Source of the DNA: Eutypella sp. D-1
Taxonomy: Eukaryota; Ascomycota; Sordariomycetes; Xylariales; Diatrypaceae
NCBI GenBank assembly: GCA_023313575.1
Contig: JAJTTP010000022.1
Coordinates: 62,001 to 126,000 of the forward strand
DNA length: 64,000 bases
Direction: 5' to 3'
Part shown: positions 36,359-46,876 of the stretch, one piece after another
How the letters are laid out: each line of letters opens with the position of its first letter
Position numbering within the stretch: the first letter of the stretch is position 1
The notes under the pieces: model-generated
The model's database searches: none
What the model saw: the letters and a program-made list of their open reading frames with translations, nothing else
What the model was told of the DNA's origin: nothing
Translations under genes and position numbers: made by a program

Positions 36359-37747
36359 CTACATAGATTTTAGCTGGAAGTAATTGCCAAATTCGGCATC
36401 TTCTCTCAGCCTGTCAATTTGATCGGGACTTAGGTTGATGACTGCTTCGATCTCATCCCCCGTCCGCTTCTGTAGAATGGCGCAAAGGCCCGGTAGAGAG
36501 TAGAGCTGGTCGGTCCGTACAAATTCGGGAACGCCCGGCGATCCAAAAGCAGCACCCCAGTCCATTTGATAGAACGGCATGTCTTGCCAGCTCGACAGGA
36601 TGACATCATGTGTGGCCGTACGGCTAAAGTCTGGCACGCGGCCACTCGGGGGCGGCAACACGAATGACAACTTGACCGCATCGCGGGCCCGGCTAGGATC
36701 CTTAGTCTTGCTGAGCGAGCTGCGCACCTGCGCTGCTAGTCGGCTTCCGTCCTTTTCAGCAACTAGAGAATCGAGTGACATGCTTGTAACACTGAACAGG
36801 ATCGCATTTCCGCTGTATTCCTCCGGGATCCCAACAGCCTGTCGCACGTTCACGGGCAGTCGCAGGTTGGATGTAATATCACTAGCGGTATCGCCGAGGT
36901 CTGAGTAGCGCGCACGCATGACGCACCTCCATACCAGCGCAGCGATAGCGTCGAAGGATGATATGAAGCCAGTTGCAGGGGCTGAAGCAGCCTTCAAGCG
37001 AGAGATGGCCGCTGCTGAAGAGCCGAAAATTGCGGGTACTAGACCTTCCCCAGACGGGAATGCCCAGTTTGGGGGATTGTTCGTGGGCTTTTGGAGACCG
37101 AGAGCCTGCCATAAAGTTGCATCCTCCCGAATCCTGTCAATGTCGGCCCCGAGAGGTGCTGCAGTCCCCTGCAGCACTTCGGGAAGGCTCAGCGAGAGGG
37201 CCGGGACCTGTTTAGCTACGTCCCCGTCCTGGACCGCCTTGCAATTGCGGGCCCAGGCACTAAGGATAGTAGCTGCTCCAGTGCCGTCCATAAGCGAATG
37301 GTGGAGTGTAACGTAGAGTAAGCAGCCGCCAGGAATGAAGTTCGCCTGGCCGCTGACTGGTAGACTCGCTAGTCTCTGGTATCCTCCTGGAGGGGATAAT
37401 ACGTCGTGTCTCTTGAGCGCTGTCACTGGAGCACCGCGTTTCGCAAGATCCGTGTACGAGAGGGACCATACATCTGAGTTATTCGTCAGATCGTTCACTG
37501 TGAATCGCTCGTCTTCTTTGTCTCTCTTGTCTGAATAGACAAGCTTGAGTCGCCCAATGTCCTCCCATACTAATTCTCCTCCTAAGCGTGGGTCTTGATC
37601 TAGTGTTCGATTGAGGCCTTCCCGGAGACTAGAAGCGATTGTGTCATATGCGCTCGGCTCGCAAGGGAAGCAGAGAATCCAGCTCTGTATGACCGGGGGG
37701 AAGATGCTGTCCAGGGTACTGCGATAATCTGTGTGCAGTTCTGCCAT
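36359..37747 (-). CDS. Acyltransferase 1 (BAHD / trichothecene-3-O-acetyltransferase-like)
   Basis: A single uninterrupted frame gives 462 residues. The catalytic motif HHSLMDG is at 149-155 (His150, Asp154) and the structural motif near the C-terminus is MDWGAAFG (395-402), the fungal form of DFGWG. The start LDSIFPPVIQSW (12-23) is shared with acyltransferase 2. Enzymes of this family move an acyl group, usually acetyl, from CoA to a hydroxyl. In this cluster the acceptor is most likely a hydroxylated diterpene. It sits next to P450-2 and the GGPP synthase on the same strand, 0.4 kb from the latter. The acyl donor cannot be read. Confidence 0.92.
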   Translation of the reverse strand: MAELHTDYRSTLDSIFPPVIQSWILCFPCEPSAYDTIASSLREGLNRTLDQDPRLGGELVWEDIGRLKLVYSDKRDKEDERFTVNDLTNNSDVWSLSYTDLAKRGAPVTALKRHDVLSPPGGYQRLASLPVSGQANFIPGGCLLYVTLHHSLMDGTGAATILSAWARNCKAVQDGDVAKQVPALSLSLPEVLQGTAAPLGADIDRIREDATLWQALGLQKPTNNPPNWAFPSGEGLVPAIFGSSAAAISRLKAASAPATGFISSFDAIAALVWRCVMRARYSDLGDTASDITSNLRLPVNVRQAVGIPEEYSGNAILFSVTSMSLDSLVAEKDGSRLAAQVRSSLSKTKDPSRARDAVKLSFVLPPPSGRVPDFSRTATHDVILSSWQDMPFYQMDWGAAFGSPGVPEFVRTDQLYSLPGLCAILQKRTGDEIEAVINLSPDQIDRLREDAEFGNYFQLKSM

Positions 37748-38154
37748 GTTAGATGACTAGGTGGGGAATTTAACAACGATTGATCATCTAGGGGTAGAAC
37801 GTCAATGATGATAAACTTAACGAAGGTGAATGCAGTTGACCGCAAGCCTCAATAAGGCAAAAGAGACCCTTCTAGCAAGCTTTTATAACTGTTTTCTCGG
37901 TGGAAGCCTCTTTTAGAATGTTCCGGTCGGTTTACACAGCTGTTTACACCTCACTACTAAGTATTTAACGTAAAATTAGTGGCATATAGCGCTGTGGGTT
38001 AGGTGATGAATCCCTGTTTGAACAGCTGCTCGGGCTTCTATAGAGCATATCTATCTATATGTACGTAGAAAAGTATCCAAAAATACAATACCAAGTTTCC
38101 CAACAACGCCGAATGTCCCCCGACCCGTACATGTGCCTACATACAACGACGCCT
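37748..38154. other. Acyltransferase 1 promoter
   Basis: 0.4 kb between two minus-strand genes. A TATA-like box lies at 37881-37887 and CCGGTCGG near 37923. No gene recognised. Confidence 0.6.
37881..37887 (-). promoter_or_regulatory. Candidate TATA box of acyltransferase 1
   Basis: TATAAAA on the minus strand, about 135 bp upstream of the ATG at 37747. Confidence 0.4.
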
Positions 38155-39716
38155 CTATACTCGTAGAGCCTCTAAAACTTTCCAAAGAACTGGGCTGCTT
38201 TTGCCAGTCGACTTCTCAACTAAGCGGATTTCCTCTTCTATGTCAATTTGCAAATTCCGCAGTGCTTCGGCGGTGTAGTCAAGCGATCCTATTTCTTCGA
38301 GGATCGTAAGAATGAACTCCTTGTGTCCTGGGGGCGCGCTTCCAGAAGCCCGCCGTTGTATCAGCATATTCTGAAGAAGCGACACCAGCCGCGGGCTTCC
38401 GTTTTCCAGAGCATGTATCAAGATGAAACTATATTTGCCCTCATCGAGGTCTTCGCAGAACCCCTTCTCTTTAGTGTACTGTAATATCACTCAATTAGCG
38501 CGTCTGCGTAGCGAAGAGGGCTTGGTGAGTTCGTTACCTGATCGGACGTGAGATTAGCATAGTCATCCCGTATTTGGAAGAACCGGCCAAACAGCGTCAT
38601 TAGGCGATCCAGGTCAGCCGGCTTAGACGGCGATTGGGATAGCGCGATGAGCAGCCTTGAGATCATTCGGAACAACCCCCCGGTTTCTAGTAGCGCTGTT
38701 AACTTCCATTATCATTCCCTAATGATTACTTTGTGTACTTACTTCCGTCCACCATCCGCAGATACTCATCTACCGTCGGAGCCGAGACGAGGTTAGTCCA
38801 GCCGAGATCATGGCCTTGGCCAATCAATAGATTCTTCATCTCGTCTAAAAAACGGTTAGCTCTGCGAGATAGCGCCCATGGGTTGTGATGTCTTACCTAT
38901 GACCGCAGTCAACGCCTCGGAGTCGCCAAGACTCCTGACGCGCGAGATCACATCAACGACCTGGAAAACCGCCGAATTTATAGCTTGGGGCATGCCAAAA
39001 ACACTGTGCGTCGCGGGTTTACCACGTCTCATTGGTGAGTTGTCTTGAACATCGTCAAGTCTAGGGTCAATGTGTCAGTAAGATATATCTCGACGTAAGG
39101 AGAACAATGGTATCTTACATCAAACTCAGATTATGGCAATCGGCTACCACCGAGCTAATGATCGACAGAGACTCGGGCGATGCCTCCACCCAGACGTTCA
39201 AGGCGCTAATCAGTTTTCCCCGGACCCCCTTTGATGGAAGGGCGCTGACGTATTCGAACGGCATTATGACAGGCTGTCCAATCGTGAACACTTAGCGGAA
39301 GCCCTTCCCATCGTACAAGTCTCCCTAGAAGATAAAACACTCACATCCTCACTTGCTGGTGGCAAGTCCAAACTAAGTAAGAAACCATCGGAGGGGCCAT
39401 CTTTGATATCATCGTGAATTCCGTTCGATTTGACTGACCGGCTTTCCGGTGAGCTATCAGTAGCTCCAACTGTTGTAGGTGGCGTCATTGATGCTTCTGA
39501 AGTTGATCCCCAGCTCGATGGCTTGGAGTCGTCGATCATCTCGTAGGACACTTTCACGTTCGTCTTCTCACAGCCGGCAGAGATATGCTCGCCGAAGTCA
39601 GGCATCGAGACTTCCGGGCTTTGGGGCAGAGTATAGACCCAGGATTCAGGCAGCATGACAGCTGAATCTCTATGGCAGCGATTGGACTCGAAGTCTTTAG
39701 TTGCCACCTCTGTCAT
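38155..39716 (-). CDS. Geranylgeranyl diphosphate synthase
   Basis: Minus-strand exons 39716-39345, 39273-39119, 39060-38897, 38844-38743, 38695-38538 and 38478-38155 give 424 residues. Two Asp-rich metal sites bracket the active site: DDVQD (178-182) and DDYANL (308-313); the RRG that follows the first site and KGFCEDLDEGKYSF after the second are typical. The enzyme condenses farnesyl and isopentenyl diphosphates to the C20 precursor. The N-terminal 124 residues are an extra Ser/Pro/Thr-rich segment absent from primary-metabolism GGPP synthases and encoded almost exactly by exon 1. A second, pathway-specific GGPP synthase beside a cyclase is usual in fungal diterpene clusters. The 47-nt intron 38696-38742 is the shortest here. 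It is divergent from P450-3 across a 0.76-kb shared promoter. Confidence 0.94.
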
Positions 39717-40479
39717 CTTTAGAAACGGAGCTCTTGCCCAGACGTGAAGGCTTGGGTGACGTTGTGAGTGCCGGGCAAGGACCGTTGTACAAAGGAGACT
39801 GTGTGAACAGGAGAGAGGGCCCAAGCAACAAGAATGTACCCTGAGAGTAGTATCAGGTTAAGAAATAATACGTGACACAAATCGTTCTTGTTCATCTGGA
39901 ATTTTGAAGCATGTGAAGACTATGAAGGGTTACATAAGCAGGAGTCTTTGGATAGGCATTCAGTCGTCACTGCTGATACGGACAAGATTAGCGTAATATA
40001 CAGGGAAAGTAGCGTACTTATCAGTTCCATCTACATCCATGCTGCCTTAGGCTGAGAGCCATGTGTGAGGTAAGGCGTGGGATTGCCTATTTGGGAGCCG
40101 GGCCGGCCAATCTATGGATATGGCCCCGTCCTCAGAGATCGCCAAGCCACGCTTTTTTTAGAAACAGGATATCGTCAATGACACTGGAAGGCATGTGAGA
40201 CTCTTCGTTTACGGATGTCATACTCGAGGCGTAGTCTAGTCTCTGGCCGTCGTAGGTGTCTGCCTAGGTCTGAATCATCTAGGGCTTACTTATGCATGTT
40301 CCGCATATTCGAAGCTCGGGGCGGAACCAAAATCAAGTCAACAGTCTGGGCCTTGTTTCTATACCCCATAATGTAGGCTGGGAAATCCGTTGGTATTGGA
40401 GACGTTTTTCTTAGCATACTTGATTGTCGTTTCGCGTACATCAAACTGTATTGGAAAGCTCTCGCTTTGACATCGCTCT
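39717..40479. other. Divergent promoter, GGPP synthase and P450-3
   Basis: 0.76 kb between two cluster genes pointing outward. It contains GCCGGGCCGGCC at about 40096-40108 but no CCGGA site was seen. No gene recognised. Confidence 0.6.
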
Positions 40480-42595
40480 ATGCGACTATACACCATGGGG
40501 CTTCAAACAGGCTTCAAGAGCTCGGACGTCGTGGGGCTAGGAGGCTGGTCTGCTGCACTGGCAGCAGCGCTCCTCCTATGGCTAGCGAAAGTTCTATACT
40601 CAGGATTCCGTATACGGATGAAATTCCGCAGTATGAAGAACCAAGGACTTGTGAGTGGCCTCCGTTGTGAATGCCTGTCCACCAACACCCCCCCCCCCCG
40701 GGCCCCTTCCAAATGCCTCTCACAGGGACGTGTTGCATCAAATCCAGTGGTTAACTTGATAACAGCCGGTCATCCAGCCTCATTCCTTACTCTTTGGTCA
40801 TTTGCTATTGATGAAGAGTATCAAAGATTATTTCCCTTCTGACGCACATACATGTTACACTCAAATTCATATCATCGACAACTGGCGTAAATACTTTCCT
40901 GGACAGGAAAAATGCCCACCGATTATATACTTCGACCTGTGGCCAGTCATATCCCAACCTCTTATCTGGGTTGTGGATCCCGATTGCTGCGTCCAGTTCA
41001 CCCAGGAATCACCTCAGCCTCGGCACGATCTTGTCAAATGGGCGTTGATTCCACTTACAGATGGCAAGGACATCGTGTCAATGGATATGGCGGCCCATCG
41101 TGTCTGGCGATCCCGGCTAAACCCTGGGTTTGGGTCCAGAAACATCATGTCCAATATGCCAGCTTTACTCGAGGAGACTGTGATTTTTGCGCGTGGGCTT
41201 AAGGAGCTGGCGGGCCGTGACGGGAACTGGGGTGAGGTGTTCTTGATGCAAGATAAAACTACAAGCTTCACTTTCGACATTATCATGAGGATGGTAATGT
41301 AAGTTTTCATTCAAATTCTCCGGCCCTTCTCTGTACCCTCACTTTTCGGCGAATCTAATGTGCCTACCAGAGATCTACAAGTCCACGAGCAAACCAACGG
41401 GCCTAGTGAGCTTCAGTTAGCTTTAAGAAACCAAGCCATGCATGTCAAGTTTAGGAGTTTGTGGACCAAGATGGAGCGGCTCACACCAACATTTCGAAGA
41501 AACGTTGCAAAAAACGACCGCATAATGCGAGACGTACTCATCCCTCAGATCAAGCTCAGGCTAGGGATGTCGTCTGAAGCCAAGGACAGCAAGACAGTCG
41601 TAGACTTGGCCTTGAAGGATTCCATGCAAGCCTCAGGAAAGATCAAAGAAGGTTTGACCGAAACAGACCTTATAGAAATCGTGTATTCACAGATCAAGAT
41701 CTTCATATCAGCTGGTCATGAGACAACGGCACAGAGCTTGTAAGTGCTATCTAACCCAAACAAGAAGAGTCTGCTGATACCATATGTAGATGTTGGCTTC
41801 TCTACGAGGTAAACAAGTATCCAGAGGTACTGGCCCGGCTTCGAGCTGAGCATGATGCTATCCTCGGCCGTGACCCGAATGATGCGGTTAACGTCCTGAC
41901 ACAGCATCCCAATAAGCTCTACGAACTTCGTTATACGAACGCAGTGATCAAGGAGACGCTCCGTTTGCATGTCATTGGACAGACATTCCGTCAAGGAGGG
42001 GAGAGCTTCAGTTTCCAAGCCAACGGCATACGATTCCCAACCGACGGCTGCAGTGAGTACTTCCAGCTTCAAAATTCGCTGCCTCGATCCGTCCAACCTG
42101 GTCATTTATTTCCATCTAAAACCCGCACATCTTTGTTGACATGATTTTTGTAGTGCTTCAGAGCGCGCCACACATGACACATCGTCACCCTGATGTGTGG
42201 TTGAGGCCTTCAGAGTTCTTACCAGAGCGGTACATAGCAGAAGAAGATGACCCTCTACGCCCTGGCAAGAATGCATGGCGCACATTTGAGCCAGGCAATA
42301 CGAACTGCATCGGTCAGGAACTAGCCATGGTCGAACTTCGGCTTGGACTGGCACTTACTGTGCGTGAGCTGGAGTTCGACTTTGATTACTCCGAATGGGA
42401 TCGAGTGAAGTAAGTGACTACATACCTCTTATAATGGGTTACGGTTCGACTGTGTGACTAATGATATTGGTTAGCAAACGAGTAAATAGCCCTGGAAGCA
42501 TCAATGGTGAGCGGTGCTATCGAAGCTCAGGCGACGATGGGGGAGAAGGCCACGTAAAGGATTGGATGCCAACACGTTCGCGGCTTCGAACCTGA
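40480..42595 (+). CDS. Cytochrome P450-3, haem-loop Arg replaced by Thr
   Basis: Exons 40480-40650, 40766-41298, 41371-41739, 41790-42052, 42154-42409 and 42475-42595 give 570 residues; an ATG at 40495 gives 565. It is the sister of P450-2 with the same domain order: N-terminal anchor (SAALAAALLLWLAKVLY), hinge, I-helix AGHETT, ExxR in KETLRL, PERY, and haem loop FEPGNTNCIGQEL with the thiolate Cys present. The family normally has Arg two residues before that Cys, where this protein has Thr (codon ACG). The other core residues and all frames are intact. It may be a recently impaired enzyme, or one whose haem pocket tolerates the change. Intron 1 contains a poly-C run at about 40687-40699. Transcribed away from GGPP synthase and followed by acyltransferase 2. 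Confidence 0.88.
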
Positions 42596-43829
42596 AAGCA
42601 TACTGTATCTTATCTGATTGTACAATATTTGATCTATAGTAACTGGTGGCCTGCAATGATACATGAGTGTTGTAATTTCGGGTGGGTTCAGTTCATATTG
42701 TCCTTGTCTATAACACATTCAAACTAAGTTAGTTTCATAACGCACCTCCCGTCAAACCCCTATTCCAAATTCTTCCAAACCCTCAAAATGGTTTCAAACA
42801 TAGGCAGCACCTTGAGTCTTAGAAATATTCAAAGGTCTTCGGTGATGACCCCGAATAATGCTGGAATGCATCAATAATGCGATTTATTCTTAATTTAAAT
42901 CATTTTTGCTTGGCGGATTTCTACCTGCGTACTAAGTGCTCCGTCTAATCCTGTCGGACGACCGTGCCATGTATGCTGTTTTCACCCAGATCTCAGCTCC
43001 AAACACACTTCCAACCCGCCTTCTATCTGCGGCGTAAATCGAGTCTTAGCTGCACGCTTACTCATGTATCTATAAAGGGGTCTATCTGCGCGAGTCGCGA
43101 ATGTTTCAATTGCAATCCCTTCTTTTACAACTGCGGGCCAAAGTCCTTTTTGGCGGGCCTTATAGCTAAATAAACGTTGACAAGGGGCAGTCCAAGGGGC
43201 TTCTCTTAGCACGGGCTTAGGGCGTTTAACCCCGGGCTCAACGGTGCTTCACGAGCGCAAGGACGCTACTAGAAATTGTGACATAAACCACGCGTAAGCA
43301 CTTGGCAGATTTAGCTCTAGATCCCACGCACAACAGTGACTAACCGGCTAACTACAACCTCCTTGTTGATGTGTCGCGTACGATAAATGTGCTAACGCAT
43401 CCCTGGCCTGTGAACCTTGTTTAGGTGTATCTTCCGCCTGGAATTTACCAGCGAATGCTATGTTAAATGGTGTGCCAAGTAGGGGGTTTCCCGGATTTCT
43501 AATTATATCCCCCCCCAGCTCAGTCAGACAAGCCTACGTTCCGACACGGCGGCACAGCCTCCTGTCCCATTCCCGGCTACTAGGCTTTCGGGCTTGACGC
43601 GAAAGACAGTCTTCCGAGCACTGCGGCCCCACTAAACCGAAAGCTTCAGTTAGCTTCCATCCTACCTCTTGCCCTAGGACTCAGTAGAATGTGTGGATAT
43701 GTGCATTTGTAAAGACTATCGATGCCGCGCTGATATGATTGATGATGTTGTTCCCACGATTTCTTGAAGAGGCGTCTCATTCAGCATCTCCCTCATTTTC
43801 CAACGTTGTGGAGCCCATCTATCAGCAAT
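42596..43829. other. Intergenic, P450-3 to acyltransferase 2
   Basis: 1.2 kb holding the acyltransferase 2 promoter, with CCGGAT at 43491-43496, about 335 bp upstream of its ATG. No gene recognised. Confidence 0.6.
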
Positions 43830-45470
43830 ATGACTCTTGCAAACCGAGCGTGCGTAGCCCGATTCGCGGGCCTGAGTTCACGATCCAAGACAATAGGACA
43901 TCTGAAAGTAGTACGATCTCTATGCAACCGACCAGCTCCCACCACGAGGCGTGGTCCCCGTCTTACATTCTATCCTCTCTCAAATATACCCCGCCAATAT
44001 CACTCTTCTGTCTCAAGTCGCCGGCATTATGCGACTGTTGAAGACGAGCCCTATTTTTGCGGTCCACTGGACAGTATATTTCCCCCTGTAGTGCAAACTT
44101 GGGTCCTTGCTTTCCCAGGCACAGGAAAGTCCAAAGATGAGATTTCCGAGATCTTTAGGAGAGGTCTTGAGAAGACCCTGCATCAATTGCCATACCTCGG
44201 ACGCCGGTTAGAGAGAGTCGACAGTGGTCCCGACGCGGGAAGGCTCAAACTCGTCAGTTCGGACCAGTCCAAATTTGAAGAGCAATTCTCCGTCAATGAC
44301 TTGACCAAGCAGCCGGAGGTTTGGACCCACTCGTACCAAGATCTTGTCAAGCTAGGGATGCCGGTTGCGCTCATGAGACCCAGCGAACTCGAGCCGCCTG
44401 GCGGTTATCCGTTGTTATCCGTCCTTCCGATCGCTACCCAGGTCAACCATATTGACGGCGGGACGCTCCTGTATATATGCATACACCACTCCATAATGGA
44501 CGGATTCGGCGGCAGCGCTGTCCTAGAAACATGGGCCCGCAATTGCCGCGCTGCCCAAAAAGAGATGGAGCTCGAGGCGTCCACAACTACCCGCATAACA
44601 CCTCCAATTGCGGACTCTTTACCTCAACGCAAGTTGAGTCTCCCAGAGATATTCCAAGATAGCATGAAGCCCCCAAAAGAAGAGGCGGATGTCATCACTA
44701 AGGACGGCTCCTTATGGCACTCCCTAGGGCTTCAGCAACCACCGGGGAGATGTCGCACCATGACCCCTGCCTTACCTGCCGATAAGAAAATGGTGACGGC
44801 CATTTTCGCGGCGTCCCAAGACTCCATAAACCACCTCCGCACCCTGGCAACTCCCAACGGCGGAAAGGGGACCTCTACATTTGCTTCAACGGTATCGTTC
44901 CTCTGGAAGAGCATCATGCGCGCGAGGAAGCCAGACTTGGTGCAGGCCGATACCCTAACATCCCATCTACTGATGCCCGTGAGCCTACGGCGAAGGTTGG
45001 GCGTCCCGAGCGACTATCCCGGGAATGTGGTGCTTTATAGTATTACGGGGATGCAACTTGAGACTCTTCTCTCCGCGGACGGGCGTCAGATCTCCAGCAT
45101 GGTCCGTGATTCTCTGGCGCTGGCCAAGGATACGGATCGCGCGCGCAATGCCATAAAGCTTTCCTTCGTCCTCCCTGAGCCGAGCCGACGCAAGCACATA
45201 TTCGAGGGGTCTGCGACCCAGGACCTGGTGCTATCTAGTTGGGAGGACTTGCCGTGGTACAAGTATAACTGGGGCCCGGCATTCGGAAGCCCCGGCAACG
45301 CGGAGTTCGTGCGCGTCTCCCACCAGGGCTATGTTCCTGGTCTCTGCGCCGTACAGCCGCGACGCAGAGAGGATGAGCTGGAGGTCCTCATCAACCTTGA
45401 GGAGAGTCAACTAGAGGGCCTCATTCGCGATACGGAATTTAGCAGCCACTTCGAACTAAGGTGTAAATGA
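43830..45470 (+). CDS. Acyltransferase 2 (BAHD-like) with N-terminal extension
   Basis: A single frame from the first ATG gives 546 residues; the frame extends further upstream only from a TTG. The catalytic motif HHSIMDG is at 219-225 (His220, Asp224), and the C-terminal motif is YNWGPAFG (Asn480), where acyltransferase 1 has Asp. The shared start LDSIFPPVVQTW lies at about 80-91, so roughly 75 residues are extra compared with acyltransferase 1. That extension is rich in Arg, Ser and Ala, has almost no acidic residues, and ends in SSRRHYATVE, resembling a mitochondrial presequence and cleavage site. It likely acylates a diterpene hydroxyl; where it does so is uncertain. An unrecognised upstream intron or a later true start is the alternative. 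Confidence 0.9.
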   Translation: MTLANRACVARFAGLSSRSKTIGHLKVVRSLCNRPAPTTRRGPRLTFYPLSNIPRQYHSSVSSRRHYATVEDEPYFCGPLDSIFPPVVQTWVLAFPGTGKSKDEISEIFRRGLEKTLHQLPYLGRRLERVDSGPDAGRLKLVSSDQSKFEEQFSVNDLTKQPEVWTHSYQDLVKLGMPVALMRPSELEPPGGYPLLSVLPIATQVNHIDGGTLLYICIHHSIMDGFGGSAVLETWARNCRAAQKEMELEASTTTRITPPIADSLPQRKLSLPEIFQDSMKPPKEEADVITKDGSLWHSLGLQQPPGRCRTMTPALPADKKMVTAIFAASQDSINHLRTLATPNGGKGTSTFASTVSFLWKSIMRARKPDLVQADTLTSHLLMPVSLRRRLGVPSDYPGNVVLYSITGMQLETLLSADGRQISSMVRDSLALAKDTDRARNAIKLSFVLPEPSRRKHIFEGSATQDLVLSSWEDLPWYKYNWGPAFGSPGNAEFVRVSHQGYVPGLCAVQPRRREDELEVLINLEESQLEGLIRDTEFSSHFELRCK

Positions 45471-46876
45471 TCTTTTCTGTAGGACTTTTGTTGTATTATC
45501 ACGTATATAGAATATTGCTACCACGGCGCTTCAAGGAATGATCGTTATATTTTCAGTCTGCCTCCGCAGCTCATCACGAATTGAAGCAAACACCGTCCAA
45601 GGCCTGCTTGTGATCATCTAAGAATAATATTTTGCAATAAACGACAGCCCAAGTTAAAATTCAAGCCAGTTGTGAAGAGGACATATCAGCTGTACTGTAA
45701 CACCTGTTCTAGCGGTCTGAAAAGCATTTATTGCCACACAAACCATAGTGTTCTACATATTGCTGTATTCTCAGTTACGAGCTTTGCATTCTTGAGCTGT
45801 CTGAGCTTGGTCAATCGCATGGGAAAAATTCTCCCTCAAGGGCAGACTAGCCCCTGTCATAGCTATTATCAGCTTCAAAATATTTGCATGGTAGAAATCT
45901 CAACACCCTCCAGTTTCTAGCAGGAGAGCGCCTATTAGAATATAACGCTAAACCAGAAAATATACACACGTAGGAGGTAATAACAAGCATGGCTACCTAG
46001 TGCTGAGAATATGTATGTCAGATCTGAAAGCAGTCAGAGTAATGCTGTAAGCAGAGTCATAACTTTAAATCTACCGGCCCGGCCTTTCGATCCTTGGCCT
46101 GCTTACTGCCGACTTTTCGGTCCTCCCATGAGATTGCTGATAATGTTACATAATTTGCCAAGGAAATGCCCCGAAAGCGTTGATTATACGTATTTGTGTA
46201 TCTTCTAGAACCGGGCTGGTGCAGTTGTGGGGTTTGAATAAGCTTCGGGGTGCACATGGATGAGGCCGAAGACCCAATAGGGATGAAGGATTCAGTCCCT
46301 GGAGTAAGCAGGATGCACGTCACCTACGCCACGACATTCCTCTCGAATCCCTACGTGTCTTGGCATATATCCATTCCTAAAGGAGCAATGCCGTCGGTGC
46401 TTATGGTCGGTTCAGACCCACAACATCCCTCTCCGGAGTCTGGCCGGATTTGGTCACGCCCGGAGTCCGGGAAAACCTGGAGCTGGCGCTGGCAAGGTGT
46501 TGTGTTCACCCTCGTGAAGACGCCGAACGGAGTGCGGTGACAGTCAGACCAGGGGGGGGCTACGGAACAGCCTGGAGGGCTTCCTTTGCGCACAGATTCG
46601 CTTATTCGGGGATGACGGTCTCATAAGCCGGTTAAGGCAGTGCTTCGTGGCGGTTAGCAAATAGCAGGTAAAAGGTTGTGATCGGTCGATATGACATGAC
46701 TTTTCGGGAGTCAAGAATCGCTGGTCACTCCGAAGTGAGGCTACATATGTACGCTGCGGGACGAGTATACTAGCATCGTCGTTATCGAGCTGTGCTATCT
46801 TGTTTTCCCTTAGGTTCAATGAAAAGATACTACCGATTCAATCATTTCAAACGCCAACTATAGTCTTAGCAGGGAC
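45471..46876. other. Intergenic, acyltransferase 2 to P450-4
   Basis: 1.4 kb, AT-rich on the left, with a GC-rich patch at about 46390-46480 carrying CGG palindromes. No gene recognised; the frame at 46250-46540 has no recognisable domain. Confidence 0.6.
46432..46471. promoter_or_regulatory. Cluster of CCGGA palindromes upstream of P450-4
   Basis: Within 40 bp lie TCCGGA (46432-46437), GGCCGGA (46442-46448) and CGG-N3-CCG in CCCGGAGTCCGGG (46459-46471). CGG inverted repeats are classic Zn2Cys6 half-sites. It is about 405-445 bp upstream of the P450-4 ATG. Binding is inferred. Confidence 0.4.
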
